The notes under the pieces were generated by a model, which saw only the letters and a list, made by a program, of their open reading frames with translations, did not search any database and had not been told where the DNA came from. Both the position numbers and the translations under genes were made by a program. Shown here piece after piece: positions 34,368-44,253 of a stretch of 64,000 bases of DNA (positions within the stretch are counted from its first letter, which is position 1; every line of letters begins with the position of its first letter). The stretch comes from Sphingomonas sp. PP-F2F-A104-K0414 (GTDB lineage Bacteria; Pseudomonadota; Alphaproteobacteria; Sphingomonadales; Sphingomonadaceae): the NCBI RefSeq assembly GCF_004340945.1, contig NZ_SLYD01000009.1, positions 1 through 64,000 on the forward strand, read 5' to 3'.

Positions 34368-34859
34368 CTATAGATTTGCCTGCTTGTCGACCGGCAGCTC
34401 TGCGTCCGGACCATAATAGAGCTTGGCGCAGTCGTCGCGAAGGCACCCTCCCTCGATGACGATGTCATCGCGGTAGGCGTCGCCGATGAACGTCAGCGTG
34501 TCGACGTGCTGCGCTTCGAAATACATTTCGTGGACATCGTCGCGGCCCGCCCCGTAAACGACGCGGCCGACCTTCGACCAGATCGATGCCATCGTGCACA
34601 TGCCGCAGGGCTGCAGCGTAGAGTAGAGCGTCGCACCGCGCAGTTCCAATTCCCCGGTGTTTTCACACGCCCGCCGGATCGCCATCATCTCGGCATGCGC
34701 GGTCGCGTCCGGCAATTCCTTCGTCTGGTTGCGCTCGCCTGCGATAATCTTGCCATCGAGTACGATCACGCACCCCAGCGGCGAGGTCGAAGGATCGGAA
34801 CCCTTCGATCGTGCGATCGCAATGGCTTCGCGCATCCAGCGTTCGTCATCCTGCGTCAT
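34368..34859 (-). CDS. nucleoside deaminase (cytidine-deaminase-like fold)
   Basis: A 163-residue zinc deaminase. The zinc/proton-shuttle motif H55-A-E57 (HAEMMAI) and C85-x-x-C88 (PCGMC) are complete. AGGGAG lies eight bases upstream of the ATG. Sequence features fit the guanine deaminase/TadA-like branch; the natural substrate cannot be fixed. It is transcribed toward the DUF892 gene, 107 bp away. Confidence 0.85.
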   Translation of the reverse strand: MTQDDERWMREAIAIARSKGSDPSTSPLGCVIVLDGKIIAGERNQTKELPDATAHAEMMAIRRACENTGELELRGATLYSTLQPCGMCTMASIWSKVGRVVYGAGRDDVHEMYFEAQHVDTLTFIGDAYRDDIVIEGGCLRDDCAKLYYGPDAELPVDKQANL

Positions 34860-35132
34860 CGTTTTGGCTCCCTGTCACGGTCGCATAACGCGCGATGCCC
34901 GAGCATGGATCACTCGGCAATGACATGGGTCGCATAGTTCGGCGACGCGGCGTGTCAGCAAGACTTGGCTGGAGGCCTTCGGGGCTAGGTTGGCTGTGCG
35001 TGGCTTGCGGATATGACGCCGAACGGATCGCCGCCTTTGGCCAAGGCGGATGAATGACAGGATGTTCGCCGAGCCCCCCCCCTGCTTTGCGATGTCATAG
35101 GAACGATCGGAAGAGTCCCCATCTAGTCCCTC

Positions 35133-35942
35133 ATGGCAAATACCATTCTTCATCTCGGGCTGATGGAAGACGGCGAAATCGAGCTTGATCTGGCCGCCCT
35201 CGAACTTGCAGCGCTCGATCATCCCGGCGTCGACCTCGATGAATACATCGACGAGCTCACCGACATCGAAATAGCCCTGCGCGCCGCTGACGGCGATGCA
35301 GTAAGCAGTGTTGCTCAGGCCCAGGCCTTGAGCAGCGTGATGGTCGAAGAGTTTGGGTTCTCCGGCGACCGCGTACACTATGACGATCCGCAGAATGCGG
35401 ACCTGATCGCGGTTGTCGATCGTCGGCTTGGCCTGCCGATCAGTCTCTCGATTATCTATGTGGCGATGGCACGACGTCTTGGATGGTCGGCGATCCCGCT
35501 CAATACCCCCGGCCACGTCCTGGTCCGTCTTGGCGACGCACCGGAACCGCTGATCATCGATCCCTTCAACGATGGTCGCATCGTTGCCCCTGAACAGGTG
35601 CAAGCCTTGCTGGAGCAGATGACTGGCCAGGCACGGTTTTCCGAGGGCATGCTTCCCCTGTCGAACCGATCGGCGCTCGTCCGACTGCTGCTCAATCAGG
35701 CAACCCGAGCCGAACAGGCCGGGGATCCCGTGCGTGCTTTGGTCCTGTACGACCGCATGACGATCGTGGCGCCTACGCATGCCCATGGTTGGTGGGAGCG
35801 CGCCAGACTTCAACTGGTCGCAGGTGATGTAGCCGGCGCCCGCAGCAGCCTGAGCGCGATGCTGGAAATCACCCGGGATGACGATCTGCGCCTGCAGGTA
35901 TCGGCAGCGCTCGATGCCCTTCCCCGGCCAACGCCGTCATGA
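35133..35942 (+). CDS. SirB1-like transglutaminase-fold/TPR protein
   Basis: A 269-residue protein with the SirB1 (transglutaminase-like core) domain in residues about 30-170, including RRLGLPISLSIIYVAMARRL and LNTPGHVLVRLG, followed by a C-terminal TPR-like pair of helices (about 190-265). The usual catalytic Cys is not in the LPISLSIIY segment, so enzymatic activity is doubtful. Function of SirB1 proteins is poorly defined. The ribosome-binding site is weak. Confidence 0.8.
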   Translation: MANTILHLGLMEDGEIELDLAALELAALDHPGVDLDEYIDELTDIEIALRAADGDAVSSVAQAQALSSVMVEEFGFSGDRVHYDDPQNADLIAVVDRRLGLPISLSIIYVAMARRLGWSAIPLNTPGHVLVRLGDAPEPLIIDPFNDGRIVAPEQVQALLEQMTGQARFSEGMLPLSNRSALVRLLLNQATRAEQAGDPVRALVLYDRMTIVAPTHAHGWWERARLQLVAGDVAGARSSLSAMLEITRDDDLRLQVSAALDALPRPTPS

Positions 35943-35975
35943 CTATTGCGGTCGATCGACCCTTGCCGTGATGCC

Positions 35976-36422
35976 TTATGCTAAGCGCGTCCATCGGCGT
36001 TCATGCCAGGCCCGGGACTGAACCGCGTCTCCGAAACGCCAGAACCGGGTCTCGCGTGTGTGGGGACCTGCACGAACGAGCGTCCAGCATTCACCCGTCG
36101 GCAGTTCCACGATGCGGTGAATGTGCGCAGCGTCGACATGGTAGGTTTCGCCAGGGAGCCGGTGAACCAGTTCGCTGTGCCAACCGCTGCTCGGATCCAA
36201 GTGGAACACCTCTTCGACATAGCCGCCATCAAGGATCTCGGTGTCGAAGCTCCAGGGGTGATCATGCGGCGTCGCATGCGGCTCTTCCATCTTGAACCGG
36301 TGCAGCGCGCGTCCGTCATCCAGATGATATTTTGTGAACGCCCGCGACATCCGCTCGACGCTGACGATCCGCGTGCCGTCGGGAACGCGAGCAATGGCTG
36401 CTCGCGGTAATCTCATGCTCAC
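35976..36422 (-). CDS. hypothetical protein at the end of the imuA-imuB-dnaE2 operon
   Basis: A 148-residue protein with a possible cupin-like beta core and His residues (HATPHDHPWSFDTEIL; HVDAAHIHRIVEL). Its start overlaps the stop of the preceding gene (ATGA), so it belongs to the mutagenesis operon. No family recognised; a metal-binding cupin is a reasonable guess. Confidence 0.65.
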   Translation of the reverse strand: MSMRLPRAAIARVPDGTRIVSVERMSRAFTKYHLDDGRALHRFKMEEPHATPHDHPWSFDTEILDGGYVEEVFHLDPSSGWHSELVHRLPGETYHVDAAHIHRIVELPTGECWTLVRAGPHTRETRFWRFGDAVQSRAWHERRWTRLA

Positions 36423-36706
36423 GGTTCGGACACCTCTTCATAACAGCCGGCGCGACGCAGCTGGCGGACGATCCCGTTGAACGCCGCTGTCACACCCTGT
36501 GCCCTGCCGATCTCGTTCTCTTGGGCTGCGGCGTCCCAGTAGAGTGCGAGCGGCCAGCGTTCCGGGCAGTGCGGCAGCAGGCAGCGCAGCGCCAACCGGA
36601 TCTCGACGACATCGACGCGAGCGTCCGAGCAGCGCGCCACCCCGCCCCGCAAGATATGCACCGATAGCGCGATGACAACGCGTTGATGACGGACAAGCTT
36701 GGCCAT
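36419..36706 (-). CDS. small hypothetical protein in the dnaE2 operon
   Basis: A 95-residue protein starting MAKLVRHQRVVIALS. The ATG overlaps the stop of dnaE2 (TGATG) and the stop overlaps the next start, so it is translationally coupled on both sides. The longer frame to 36802 lies inside dnaE2 and is not supported. No family recognised. Confidence 0.65.
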   Translation of the reverse strand: MAKLVRHQRVVIALSVHILRGGVARCSDARVDVVEIRLALRCLLPHCPERWPLALYWDAAAQENEIGRAQGVTAAFNGIVRQLRRAGCYEEVSEP

Positions 36707-39700
36707 CAATGGAAGTCGTGAGATTTGAACTTCACGACAGCTTCCGGATCCATGCCGTCCGCATGGGGCGGCCAGTAGGAATTGCGAGGGTTCGGGCTCC
36801 AACCCTTGTCACCGCGGTCGGGGGAACCGGCATGCTTCGCACCGTCACCGCGGCCGGTCCGGTGCGGGAACGACATCTCGCCGACCCGGTGCATCAGATC
36901 GCCGTGGTCGATAATCCGATCGCAGATGACGTGGATGACCTCGCCCTCCTTCTGCACCCTGCCCTTCATGCCGATCATCGACGCGGACATCACAGTGCGG
37001 CGCTGCCGCTCGAACCGATCGGGCCACAGAATGCCGTTGGCGATCCCGGTCTCGTCTTCGATCGTGATGAATAGGACGCCCTTGGCAGACCCGGGCTTCT
37101 GGCGAACAAGGATGATGCCGGCGACCTCGACATGGCGTCCGTCGCGAATGGTCGCCAGGTCCGCACACTTGGTCACCCCACGGCGCGCCAGCTCGTCGCG
37201 CACGAAAGTCAGCGGATGTGCGCGCAGCGAGAGCTGCAGCGCCCGGTAGTCCTCGATAACCTCACGACCATCGGTCAGTGGGCGCAGTTCGACGTCGGGC
37301 TCGATCCCTTCCGCGCTGACGGCCTGGTCCGCGCGGTCGGCCGCGGCAAACAGCGGCAGCGGCGCTTCGCCGAGCCCCCTCACCTTCCACAGGCCCTGCC
37401 GACGATTGGCACCGAAGCTATGAAAGGCGTCGCCGTCGGCGAGCTTCTCGATCGCCGCGCGCTGGACGCCCGATCGTCGCCATACATCTTCCACGCTTTC
37501 GAACGCGGTCAGCTCGCGCGCACCGACGATCTTGGCGCCGTCCGCATTGGACAGACCGCGGATCTGCCGGAGTCCCAGCCGTACGGCGAGGTACCGCCCG
37601 CCATACGGCTCCAGCGTGCAGTCCCAACGGCTTGCGTTGACGCAAGGGGGGCGAACCACGACGCCATGCTCGCGCGCGTCGCGGACGATCTGGGCGGGTG
37701 CGTAGAAGCCCATTGGCTGCGCGTTCATCAGGCTCGCGCAGAACACGTCCGGGTGATGATGCTTCATCCACGACGATGCGTAGGAAATCTTGGCGAATGA
37801 GGCCGCGTGGCTCTCGGGAAAGCCGTAAGACCCGAAGCCCTCGAGCTGACGGAAGGTGCGTTCGGCGAACTCACGCGGGTAGCCGCGCTCGACCATGCCC
37901 CCGATGAGCTTTTCGCTGAAGTGCGACACGCCCCCTGTGAACTTGAACGTCGCCATGGCGCGGCGTAGCTGATCGGCTTCGGCCGGCGTAAAGCCGGCCC
38001 CGACGATCGCGACCTTCATGGCCTGTTCCTGAAACAGCGGCACGCCGAGCGTCTTTTCCAGCACCGCGCGTAGCTCTGGCCGCGGGTATTCCGGTTTCTC
38101 CAGCCCTTCACGCCGGCGTAGATACGGATGGACCATGTCGCCCTGGATCGGTCCCGGCCGTACGATCGCGACCTGGATGACGAGGTCGTAGAAGCGCCGC
38201 GGCTTCATGCGCGGCAGCATCGACATCTGCGCGCGGCTTTCGATCTGGAAGGTGCCGAGCGTGTCTGCCTTTGAGATCATCGCATAGACGTCGGGATCGT
38301 CGTCCTGCAGATCGGCGAGGCCAACGCGCAGCCCCTTGTCCGCCTCGAGCATATTGAAGGCGCGGTTCATGCATCCGAGCATGCCGAGACCCAGAACGTC
38401 GACCTTCATGAACTTCAGCGCATCGATGTCGTCTTTGTCCCATTCGATGATCTGCCGGTCTTCCATCGCGGCGGGTTCGATCGGGACCAGATCGTCGAGA
38501 CGGTCATGGGTGAGCACGAAGCCGCCCGGGTGCTGCGACATATGGCGCGGTACGCCGATCAGCTTGCGGGCGAGCTCGAGCGACAGGCGCAGGCGACGAT
38601 CGCCGATGTCGAGGTTCAGCTCATTGACCTGCTTTTCGCCAACGCCTTCGGCCGACCAGCCCCACACTTGCCCTGCCAATGACGAGGTCAGATCCTCGGG
38701 CAAGCCGAGCGCCTTGCCGACGTCGCGCACCGCGCCGCGCGCCCGGTAGCGTGTGACGACCGCGGTCAACGCCGAGTGGTTGCGGCCATAGGTTTCGTAG
38801 ATCCACTGGATGATCTCTTCGCGGCGTTCATGCTCGAAATCGACGTCGATATCGGGCGGCTCGCGGCGCTCACCACTGACGAACCGCTCGAACAGCAACT
38901 CGTGCTTGATCGGGTCGATCGAGGTGACGCCTAGCACGAAGCAGACGCAGGAATTGGCAGCCGAACCGCGGCCCTGGCAGAGGATCCCGCGCCGGCGCGC
39001 CTCGCGGACGATCGCGTAGACGGTCAGGAAATACGGCGCATAGCCGAGCTCGCCGATCAGCCGCATCTCGTGGGCGATCTGCTCGGTATAGGCAGCCGGC
39101 ACCGCGCCGTTGAACATCACGTCGACGGCGTCTTCCGCCAGCTTCTGCAAGGCTTCTTGCGCGGTCAGCCCGTCGATCAGCCGCTCATGTGGATACTGAT
39201 AGGCCAGTTCACCCAGATCGAAGGTGCACAGACGCGCGATATCGACGCTCGCCCGCAGCGCATCGGGATACGCCTTGAACCGCCGGACCATCTCGTCGGG
39301 GGATTTGAGCGCACGGTCGGCATTGACCTCACGCCGGTAGCCGAGTTCGTCGACAGTGCATTTCTCGCGCACGGCCGTCACCACGTCCTGTAGCAGCCTT
39401 GCTTCGGGCGCGTGGTAGAGGACATCCCCCGTCACCACCGCACGAACGCCAGCGCCGCCTGCCTGCCGCGCCAGCGCGTCGATCCGCACGGCATCGTCCG
39501 GCCGGCGCCGCTGGAACAATGCCATATACCCGCGACGGCCATAGAGTGTCTTCAGGTCCGCGAGCGCTGCCAGATTATCCTCGTCTGCCTCGTGCGGCAG
39601 CAGGATGGCGATCATGCCCTCCGACCAGGGTTCGAGGTCATGCCAGTGGAGAAGACACCCGCCCTTCCCCGCCCGCTTCTTGCCCACTGTCAGCAGACGC

Positions 39701-39969
39701 GTCAGGCGCGACCAGGCGGGGCGGTTGGTCGGGTAGAGCAGCAACTGCCGGCCGCAGGACAGATTGACACGCGTGCCGGCGATCGAGCGTACGCCCGTCG
39801 CCTTCTGCGCTTCCCAGGCGCGCACCACACCCGCGACCGTGCCGATGTCGCTGACCCCGATCGACGGATAGCCGAGCAGCGCGGCAGCCGCGAACAGCTC
39901 CTCGGGGCTCGAGGCGCCGCGTAGCAGCGAGAAGTGCGTGAGGACCTGAAGTTCGACATAGTCGGTCAT
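36706..39969 (-). CDS. dnaE2: error-prone DNA polymerase DnaE2
   Basis: A 1087-residue C-family polymerase, the usual DnaE2 length. It has an N-terminal PHP domain (FSLLRGASSPEEL), the polymerase active site with PDIDVDFEHERREEI, and a C-terminal OB fold (VEVAGIILVRQKPGSAKGV). The ATG at 39969 overlaps the stop of imuB (ATGA). DnaE2 acts with ImuA and ImuB in SOS-dependent translesion synthesis and damage-induced mutagenesis. The LexA box upstream of imuA should control the whole operon. Confidence 0.96.
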   Translation of the reverse strand: MTDYVELQVLTHFSLLRGASSPEELFAAAALLGYPSIGVSDIGTVAGVVRAWEAQKATGVRSIAGTRVNLSCGRQLLLYPTNRPAWSRLTRLLTVGKKRAGKGGCLLHWHDLEPWSEGMIAILLPHEADEDNLAALADLKTLYGRRGYMALFQRRRPDDAVRIDALARQAGGAGVRAVVTGDVLYHAPEARLLQDVVTAVREKCTVDELGYRREVNADRALKSPDEMVRRFKAYPDALRASVDIARLCTFDLGELAYQYPHERLIDGLTAQEALQKLAEDAVDVMFNGAVPAAYTEQIAHEMRLIGELGYAPYFLTVYAIVREARRRGILCQGRGSAANSCVCFVLGVTSIDPIKHELLFERFVSGERREPPDIDVDFEHERREEIIQWIYETYGRNHSALTAVVTRYRARGAVRDVGKALGLPEDLTSSLAGQVWGWSAEGVGEKQVNELNLDIGDRRLRLSLELARKLIGVPRHMSQHPGGFVLTHDRLDDLVPIEPAAMEDRQIIEWDKDDIDALKFMKVDVLGLGMLGCMNRAFNMLEADKGLRVGLADLQDDDPDVYAMISKADTLGTFQIESRAQMSMLPRMKPRRFYDLVIQVAIVRPGPIQGDMVHPYLRRREGLEKPEYPRPELRAVLEKTLGVPLFQEQAMKVAIVGAGFTPAEADQLRRAMATFKFTGGVSHFSEKLIGGMVERGYPREFAERTFRQLEGFGSYGFPESHAASFAKISYASSWMKHHHPDVFCASLMNAQPMGFYAPAQIVRDAREHGVVVRPPCVNASRWDCTLEPYGGRYLAVRLGLRQIRGLSNADGAKIVGARELTAFESVEDVWRRSGVQRAAIEKLADGDAFHSFGANRRQGLWKVRGLGEAPLPLFAAADRADQAVSAEGIEPDVELRPLTDGREVIEDYRALQLSLRAHPLTFVRDELARRGVTKCADLATIRDGRHVEVAGIILVRQKPGSAKGVLFITIEDETGIANGILWPDRFERQRRTVMSASMIGMKGRVQKEGEVIHVICDRIIDHGDLMHRVGEMSFPHRTGRGDGAKHAGSPDRGDKGWSPNPRNSYWPPHADGMDPEAVVKFKSHDFH

Positions 39970-41756
39970 GCGAACACGCCGTGCATCCACCAGCTGAGAT
40001 CGCCGGTGTCCTCGACGAACCCATCGCCACGCCGGAAGACCCAATAGCGACCGCCCGCGTCATCCTCGACCCGGTAATAGTCGCGCACCGCCCACACTTC
40101 CGCGTCACGGCGCCACCACTCACCGTGGATCCGCTCGGGGCCGTCGCCGGCAACCACCTTGTGCGGCCGACCGCGCCACTCGAACCGCCGGGGCGGCTGA
40201 TCGGGCATGAGCGCTATGACACCCCATAGCGGTTCGGGCCTGGCCAACAGGCGCGTCGGTCGTCGCCATTTCGGCCAGCCCGCGGGCGCCACCACCGGGT
40301 CGGCACGCATGACGGCGCGCTCGGGCACGTGGCTTTCAACAGGGGCAATCCGGAACACGGCGTCAGCGCCGATGCGACCGGCAACGACGTCGACGAGACG
40401 GGCCGGATCACGCACGAGTACCTCACCGGCGAGAACCGCGCCAAGATCGACCGCGTCGAGCGGCTCTGTGTGCGGTGCCGCCAGATAGAATTGCTCGAGC
40501 CCCAGGCCCGGATCGATCCGCTCGATCCTGAGCTTCATGAGCCGCAAAAGGTGCGAGACCTCGCGCGTCGGGCGTGAGGTGCCGACGGCCACGACCTGCT
40601 CGGTGCCATCGACGCGTAGGCCAGCGAGCCGCAGCGATCGTACGCCGAGCCCTTTCGCGCGCAGCAGCTCGGCCATGTCACTGAGGAGATCCTCCATGAC
40701 CTGCGCAATCGCGTCTGCGGTGACGATCGGTTCGAGCAGCCGGCGTTCGACGATCGGCATGACCTCGTCGGTGCGCGGCGTGATGGGTTCGGCGACCGCG
40801 CCGAGTGCCTGATCGAGCCGCGTGATTGCGGCCAGCCCGAGCCGGCGTGCCAAAGGCCCGCGCGCGACCGGTAGAAGATCGGCGACGCGTTCGAAGCCGA
40901 ACTTGCGGGCGGCAACGAGCGCGGTGCCTGCCAGGCGCAAGGCCGCGACCGGTAGGCCGCTGAGCGCGTCGACCGTCCGCCCTGTGGGCACGATCGCGAT
41001 GTCGGCAGGCCCGAACCGGGCAATAGCGTGTGCCGCGCCCGGTGTGTCTGCAACCGCCACGCGCGCGGTGAACCCGGCACGCTGGCAAAACGCGCGCAGA
41101 CGCCGGCAGAACCGTTCTTCCCCGCCATGGAGATGCGCGCAGCCGGTCAGGTCGAGCCACAGCCCGTCGGGTGGTGTGGCGGCTGCGATCGGCGACCAGC
41201 GGCGCACCGCGCGTAGCGCGAGCTGATCCAGCATCGCGGCATCCGCCTCCGTCTCGGACGGTCGGATGTCGAGATCGGACACCAGCGCACGCGCATGGGT
41301 TGCGGCCATCCCGACCGTGATCCCCAATGCTGCCGCGCCATCGCAGGCGGCCACCACCTCTTCGCGCCGGCCGACCTTGCCCACCAGCGCGAGCGGCGCC
41401 CTGTGAAACGCGGCAACGGTCGCCGCGACCCTGTCGTGACTGTCGGCTTGCGCTGGTCCGTGAAACGGATGGTTCGCCGCCTCCGATCGTCGGCCAAGTT
41501 CACGCATGGGTGGTTTCGCATGCGCGGGCAGTGCTGCGATCTGACCTTCCACGTCTTGCCTGGTAGGCAGGTCGGCGCGGGCCCAGCGCGCACCCGGTCG
41601 CCACCCGCCGCCCCGCGGCACGGAACACGCACCGGGATCGTCGTCGACGGGAAGCTGAAGGGCTGGCCGCTCAGGCGGCCGCGTAGCGTGCCGGTCCAGC
41701 CGTCTCAGCCGCTCGATGGCCAAGTGCGGTAGGAACAGCGAGACAACCCGTCTCAT
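39966..41756 (-). CDS. imuB: ImuB, Y-family-like mutagenesis protein
   Basis: A 596-residue protein related to Y-family polymerases but lacking the catalytic acidic residues, as expected for ImuB, which docks DnaE2 and ImuA on the beta clamp. The palm region includes VSDLDIRPSETEADAAMLDQ and the DGLWLDLTGCAHLHGG motif. It is longer than many ImuB proteins because of an insertion of about 80 residues after residue 25. It overlaps imuA by 86 bp and dnaE2 by four, typical of a tight operon. Confidence 0.92.
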   Translation of the reverse strand: MRRVVSLFLPHLAIERLRRLDRHATRPPERPALQLPVDDDPGACSVPRGGGWRPGARWARADLPTRQDVEGQIAALPAHAKPPMRELGRRSEAANHPFHGPAQADSHDRVAATVAAFHRAPLALVGKVGRREEVVAACDGAAALGITVGMAATHARALVSDLDIRPSETEADAAMLDQLALRAVRRWSPIAAATPPDGLWLDLTGCAHLHGGEERFCRRLRAFCQRAGFTARVAVADTPGAAHAIARFGPADIAIVPTGRTVDALSGLPVAALRLAGTALVAARKFGFERVADLLPVARGPLARRLGLAAITRLDQALGAVAEPITPRTDEVMPIVERRLLEPIVTADAIAQVMEDLLSDMAELLRAKGLGVRSLRLAGLRVDGTEQVVAVGTSRPTREVSHLLRLMKLRIERIDPGLGLEQFYLAAPHTEPLDAVDLGAVLAGEVLVRDPARLVDVVAGRIGADAVFRIAPVESHVPERAVMRADPVVAPAGWPKWRRPTRLLARPEPLWGVIALMPDQPPRRFEWRGRPHKVVAGDGPERIHGEWWRRDAEVWAVRDYYRVEDDAGGRYWVFRRGDGFVEDTGDLSWWMHGVFA

Positions 41757-42432
41757 CGCAGCCCTCCAAAATCATCGAAAATGCTTCGCCGCCACGCTGC
41801 CGTGCGACCTCGACCTGCCACCGCGATCGGCCGACGCCGGCGACACCCAGGCGCTCGGACGACGCACTGGCGATGCGCCAGCGCGTCCAGGCCGCCGACG
41901 GCTCGGCAAGCGGATCCTGGTCGCGATTACGTCGGCGCCGCAAGATCAGGACGGGAATATCGGCGTCGGCCGCGACCAGTTGCAGGCGCCGGGTCGCCAC
42001 CATCGACATCCGGCTTACCTCGGCGATCACCGCCGACGGCGTTCCGTCGCGCACCGCGTCTTCGACGACGGCCAGCAAGGCTGCATCGTCACGGGGTTGT
42101 GCGTGGATCAAGTCGGCAGATGATAGCCCCGCCTGCTCCAAGCCCGGCGCATAGAGATCGTTGCGACAGCTCACCCACAGCACCGGTCCGCCTGTATGCG
42201 CCGCTTCTCGCGCCGCGATACCCGCCAGGAACAGCGTTGCTGCGGCATCGTCGACCATCGAACAGCTTTGCGCGGCGACCTCGTGCAGCGCGCCTGCGCG
42301 AAGCCCCCTGCTCGCGAGACGATCGTCGAGCGCAGGGAGACCGAACGGCATGATGCGGTGATCCACCACCGGCGTCGCGATTGTCCGCAGGTGGGCGATG
42401 GTTGTCGGCAGGGACTCGGGGGCGGTGATCAT
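41671..42432 (-). CDS. imuA: ImuA, RecA-like mutagenesis protein
   Basis: A 253-residue ImuA-family protein (LRAGALHEVAAQS near the N terminus; SAVIAEVSRMSMVATRRLQLVA in the middle), the SulA/RecA-related partner of ImuB. It is the first gene of the operon; the start lies 19 bp downstream of a perfect LexA box. It takes part in SOS mutagenesis with ImuB and DnaE2. Confidence 0.92.
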   Translation of the reverse strand: MITAPESLPTTIAHLRTIATPVVDHRIMPFGLPALDDRLASRGLRAGALHEVAAQSCSMVDDAAATLFLAGIAAREAAHTGGPVLWVSCRNDLYAPGLEQAGLSSADLIHAQPRDDAALLAVVEDAVRDGTPSAVIAEVSRMSMVATRRLQLVAADADIPVLILRRRRNRDQDPLAEPSAAWTRWRIASASSERLGVAGVGRSRWQVEVARQRGGEAFSMILEGCDETGCLAVPTALGHRAAETAGPARYAAA

Positions 42433-42450
42433 GATGTCTAGACTCTACCT

Positions 42451-42465
42451 GTTCTCCTTATGTTC
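42451..42465 (-). promoter_or_regulatory. LexA (SOS) box of the imuA operon
   Basis: GTTC-TCCTTAT-GTTC matches the alphaproteobacterial LexA consensus GTTC-N7-GTTC exactly. It lies 19 bp upstream of the imuA start, overlapping where the promoter should be, so LexA would repress the operon until DNA damage. Confidence 0.88.
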
Positions 42466-42733
42466 CGTTACCGGAACCGTTTGGTCAAGCGTCAGACTCG
42501 AGACTCCTGTGGATAATGTCCCCCATGGACACGTGCCCAAGTGCGTTGGGGCACGCGCTGCGGCGCTAGACTAAGACCGCATGCGAGCACGAAGCCATGT
42601 TCGAGGCGGATCGGTAGCGAGATCAGCGCTTACGGCATGTTCAGCGAGGTTTGGGACGTCGTGTTCTTGCTATGTCCTACAGGCGTGAACTCGTGCATTC
42701 GACAGTCAGCTGAGTCGAAACGGATCGAATGCG

Positions 42734-43504
42734 ATGGGCTTTTCAGGAATACATTGGCCGGAAAATTTGAACGACGAAGAAGCGCTGCAGCGTCTGCAAA
42801 CGCTGTGCCTTGGCGCTTGCGATGGGATCCAGGATCTGGCGGACGACACGCGCTACAAGGCACTGCGCCGCGCACTGCTTGCCCGAACCGATCTGCGGCC
42901 TTTGGCACCCGCCTTCGTAGCGGCTCAGCCCAGCCTCGAGGCTTTCGTACGTCATGCGCGAGAAACCAAAGACCGCAACCTGCGCCGTGAGATGGTCCGT
43001 GAGCAGTTCAAGGCGCTTTGGGACGAGGTTCGAGGACCGGATTCTGTCAGTTCGGCGACGTGGACGGGGCGCCCTTCCCTGCGCGAGCAGGCCGCTGTCA
43101 TTCACGCTCTAGCGCCTGTCGCCTTGGAAGCTGTGCAAAGGCTGATCGACGAAGAAGAGCTCGCGCGTGACAATGGTGGCCCCGTAGACGCCGATCGTGC
43201 CGTGGCGTTGCAGCAGCTGAAGGCGCTGCATCATGCTCTAGGCGATCTGATCGCGGCAATCGATCAGAGTCGCTCGCTCGAGCCAATCTTCGAGCGGCTT
43301 CGGCTTGTCCGCCAAGAGGCAAAGGTAGCGATCGGTAAGGCAACGGCCGCACTGCCGGTCACCACGTCGGCGTTGATCGCGTTCGGCAGCGTAGTCGGCA
43401 TCGTCGAGTTTTTCGTCGGCAATGTCGTTGTCGCAGTCGCTGCCGGGGGTATCGCGGGCAACACGCTCAAGGACGCCATGCTCAAGAAGGAGGCAGCTGG
43501 CTGA
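42734..43504 (+). CDS. hypothetical protein with C-terminal hydrophobic segment
   Basis: A 256-residue helical protein with a Gly/Ala/Val-rich hydrophobic stretch near the C terminus (about 205-248), perhaps one or two membrane helices. No domain recognised. It is divergent from the imuA operon, 301 bp away. The ribosome-binding site is weak, but the codon pattern is consistent through the frame. Confidence 0.65.
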   Translation: MGFSGIHWPENLNDEEALQRLQTLCLGACDGIQDLADDTRYKALRRALLARTDLRPLAPAFVAAQPSLEAFVRHARETKDRNLRREMVREQFKALWDEVRGPDSVSSATWTGRPSLREQAAVIHALAPVALEAVQRLIDEEELARDNGGPVDADRAVALQQLKALHHALGDLIAAIDQSRSLEPIFERLRLVRQEAKVAIGKATAALPVTTSALIAFGSVVGIVEFFVGNVVVAVAAGGIAGNTLKDAMLKKEAAG

Positions 43505-43786
43505 GGATCAGGTCGTTCGACACCCTTCTTCCGCACAACAGCACTTCGTAGGAAAGCAGAATCCTAGCCGACACCGCGGCCCTATAACCGATCGTCAGCG
43601 AGAAGATGAGCTAGCCACCGACACCCGATAACGCAGACACATTAGTCCCGTCGATGAAGCCGTCACGGGTGAAATACGTCGGTGATGTGAAACGATCGCC
43701 CGGCGGGCAACGCCGGAAGAATGGAGGGGGGGACCTTCGACATACGTGTTGATCGGAAAACCACGTCAACTGTCCCCGTCCCCGAT

Positions 43787-43969
43787 TCAATATAGGCCGC
43801 CTTCTTCCCTCTCCTCAGCGCCTTCCTTCTGCGCATCCTCGAGATCGTCCGACTTCTGTGCGTCGGGCGACAGCTTATCCTCAAGGCTATCTTCCGGACC
43901 GTTGTCGCTTTCCGGCAGTTCGTTAACGTCGGTTTCAAAACCCGGTTCTTCGTCCTGTGGGGCCGCCAT
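43787..43969 (-). CDS. small acidic protein, possibly stress-induced
   Basis: A 60-residue protein that is about one third Asp and Glu (ESDNGPEDSLEDKLSPDAQK). AAGGAG lies seven bases before the ATG. It is probably disordered. A possible EcfG-type promoter (GCAAC-N16-CGTT, 44017-43993) lies just upstream, and it sits next to an SDR gene with a similar element. Longer overlapping frames are not supported. Confidence 0.65.
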   Translation of the reverse strand: MAAPQDEEPGFETDVNELPESDNGPEDSLEDKLSPDAQKSDDLEDAQKEGAEEREEGGLY

Positions 43970-43992
43970 GACTAATCTCCTTCAGCGAAGGT

Positions 43993-44017
43993 AACGATCA
44001 GAAGAGGCCACGGTTGC
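43993..44017 (-). promoter_or_regulatory. possible EcfG-type promoter for the small acidic gene
   Basis: On the minus strand GCAAC (44017-44013), 16 bases and CGTT (43996-43993) resemble GGAAC-N16/17-CGTT with one mismatch, 23 bp before the start codon. Assignment rests on sequence similarity only. Confidence 0.4.
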
Positions 44018-44253
44018 TACCCCTGGTCGTACGATGATGATGCCACGATGAAATGGAAGCAGGGACGGGTCGGACAGTCACGCGACCTTCTACGCATCCG
44101 ATGCCAGGCACTAGTCCATACCACCCGTTCGGCGTTGCAAGCGCGTCTCTGAAGAGACGATTTCGCTCGCGGACGCCGATCCGGCTTGAAACGAAGCCCC
44201 CTTTGCAAACGCAGGCGCCTTGGAAGTAACAGGGCAGCATCACCAGCGAATTT

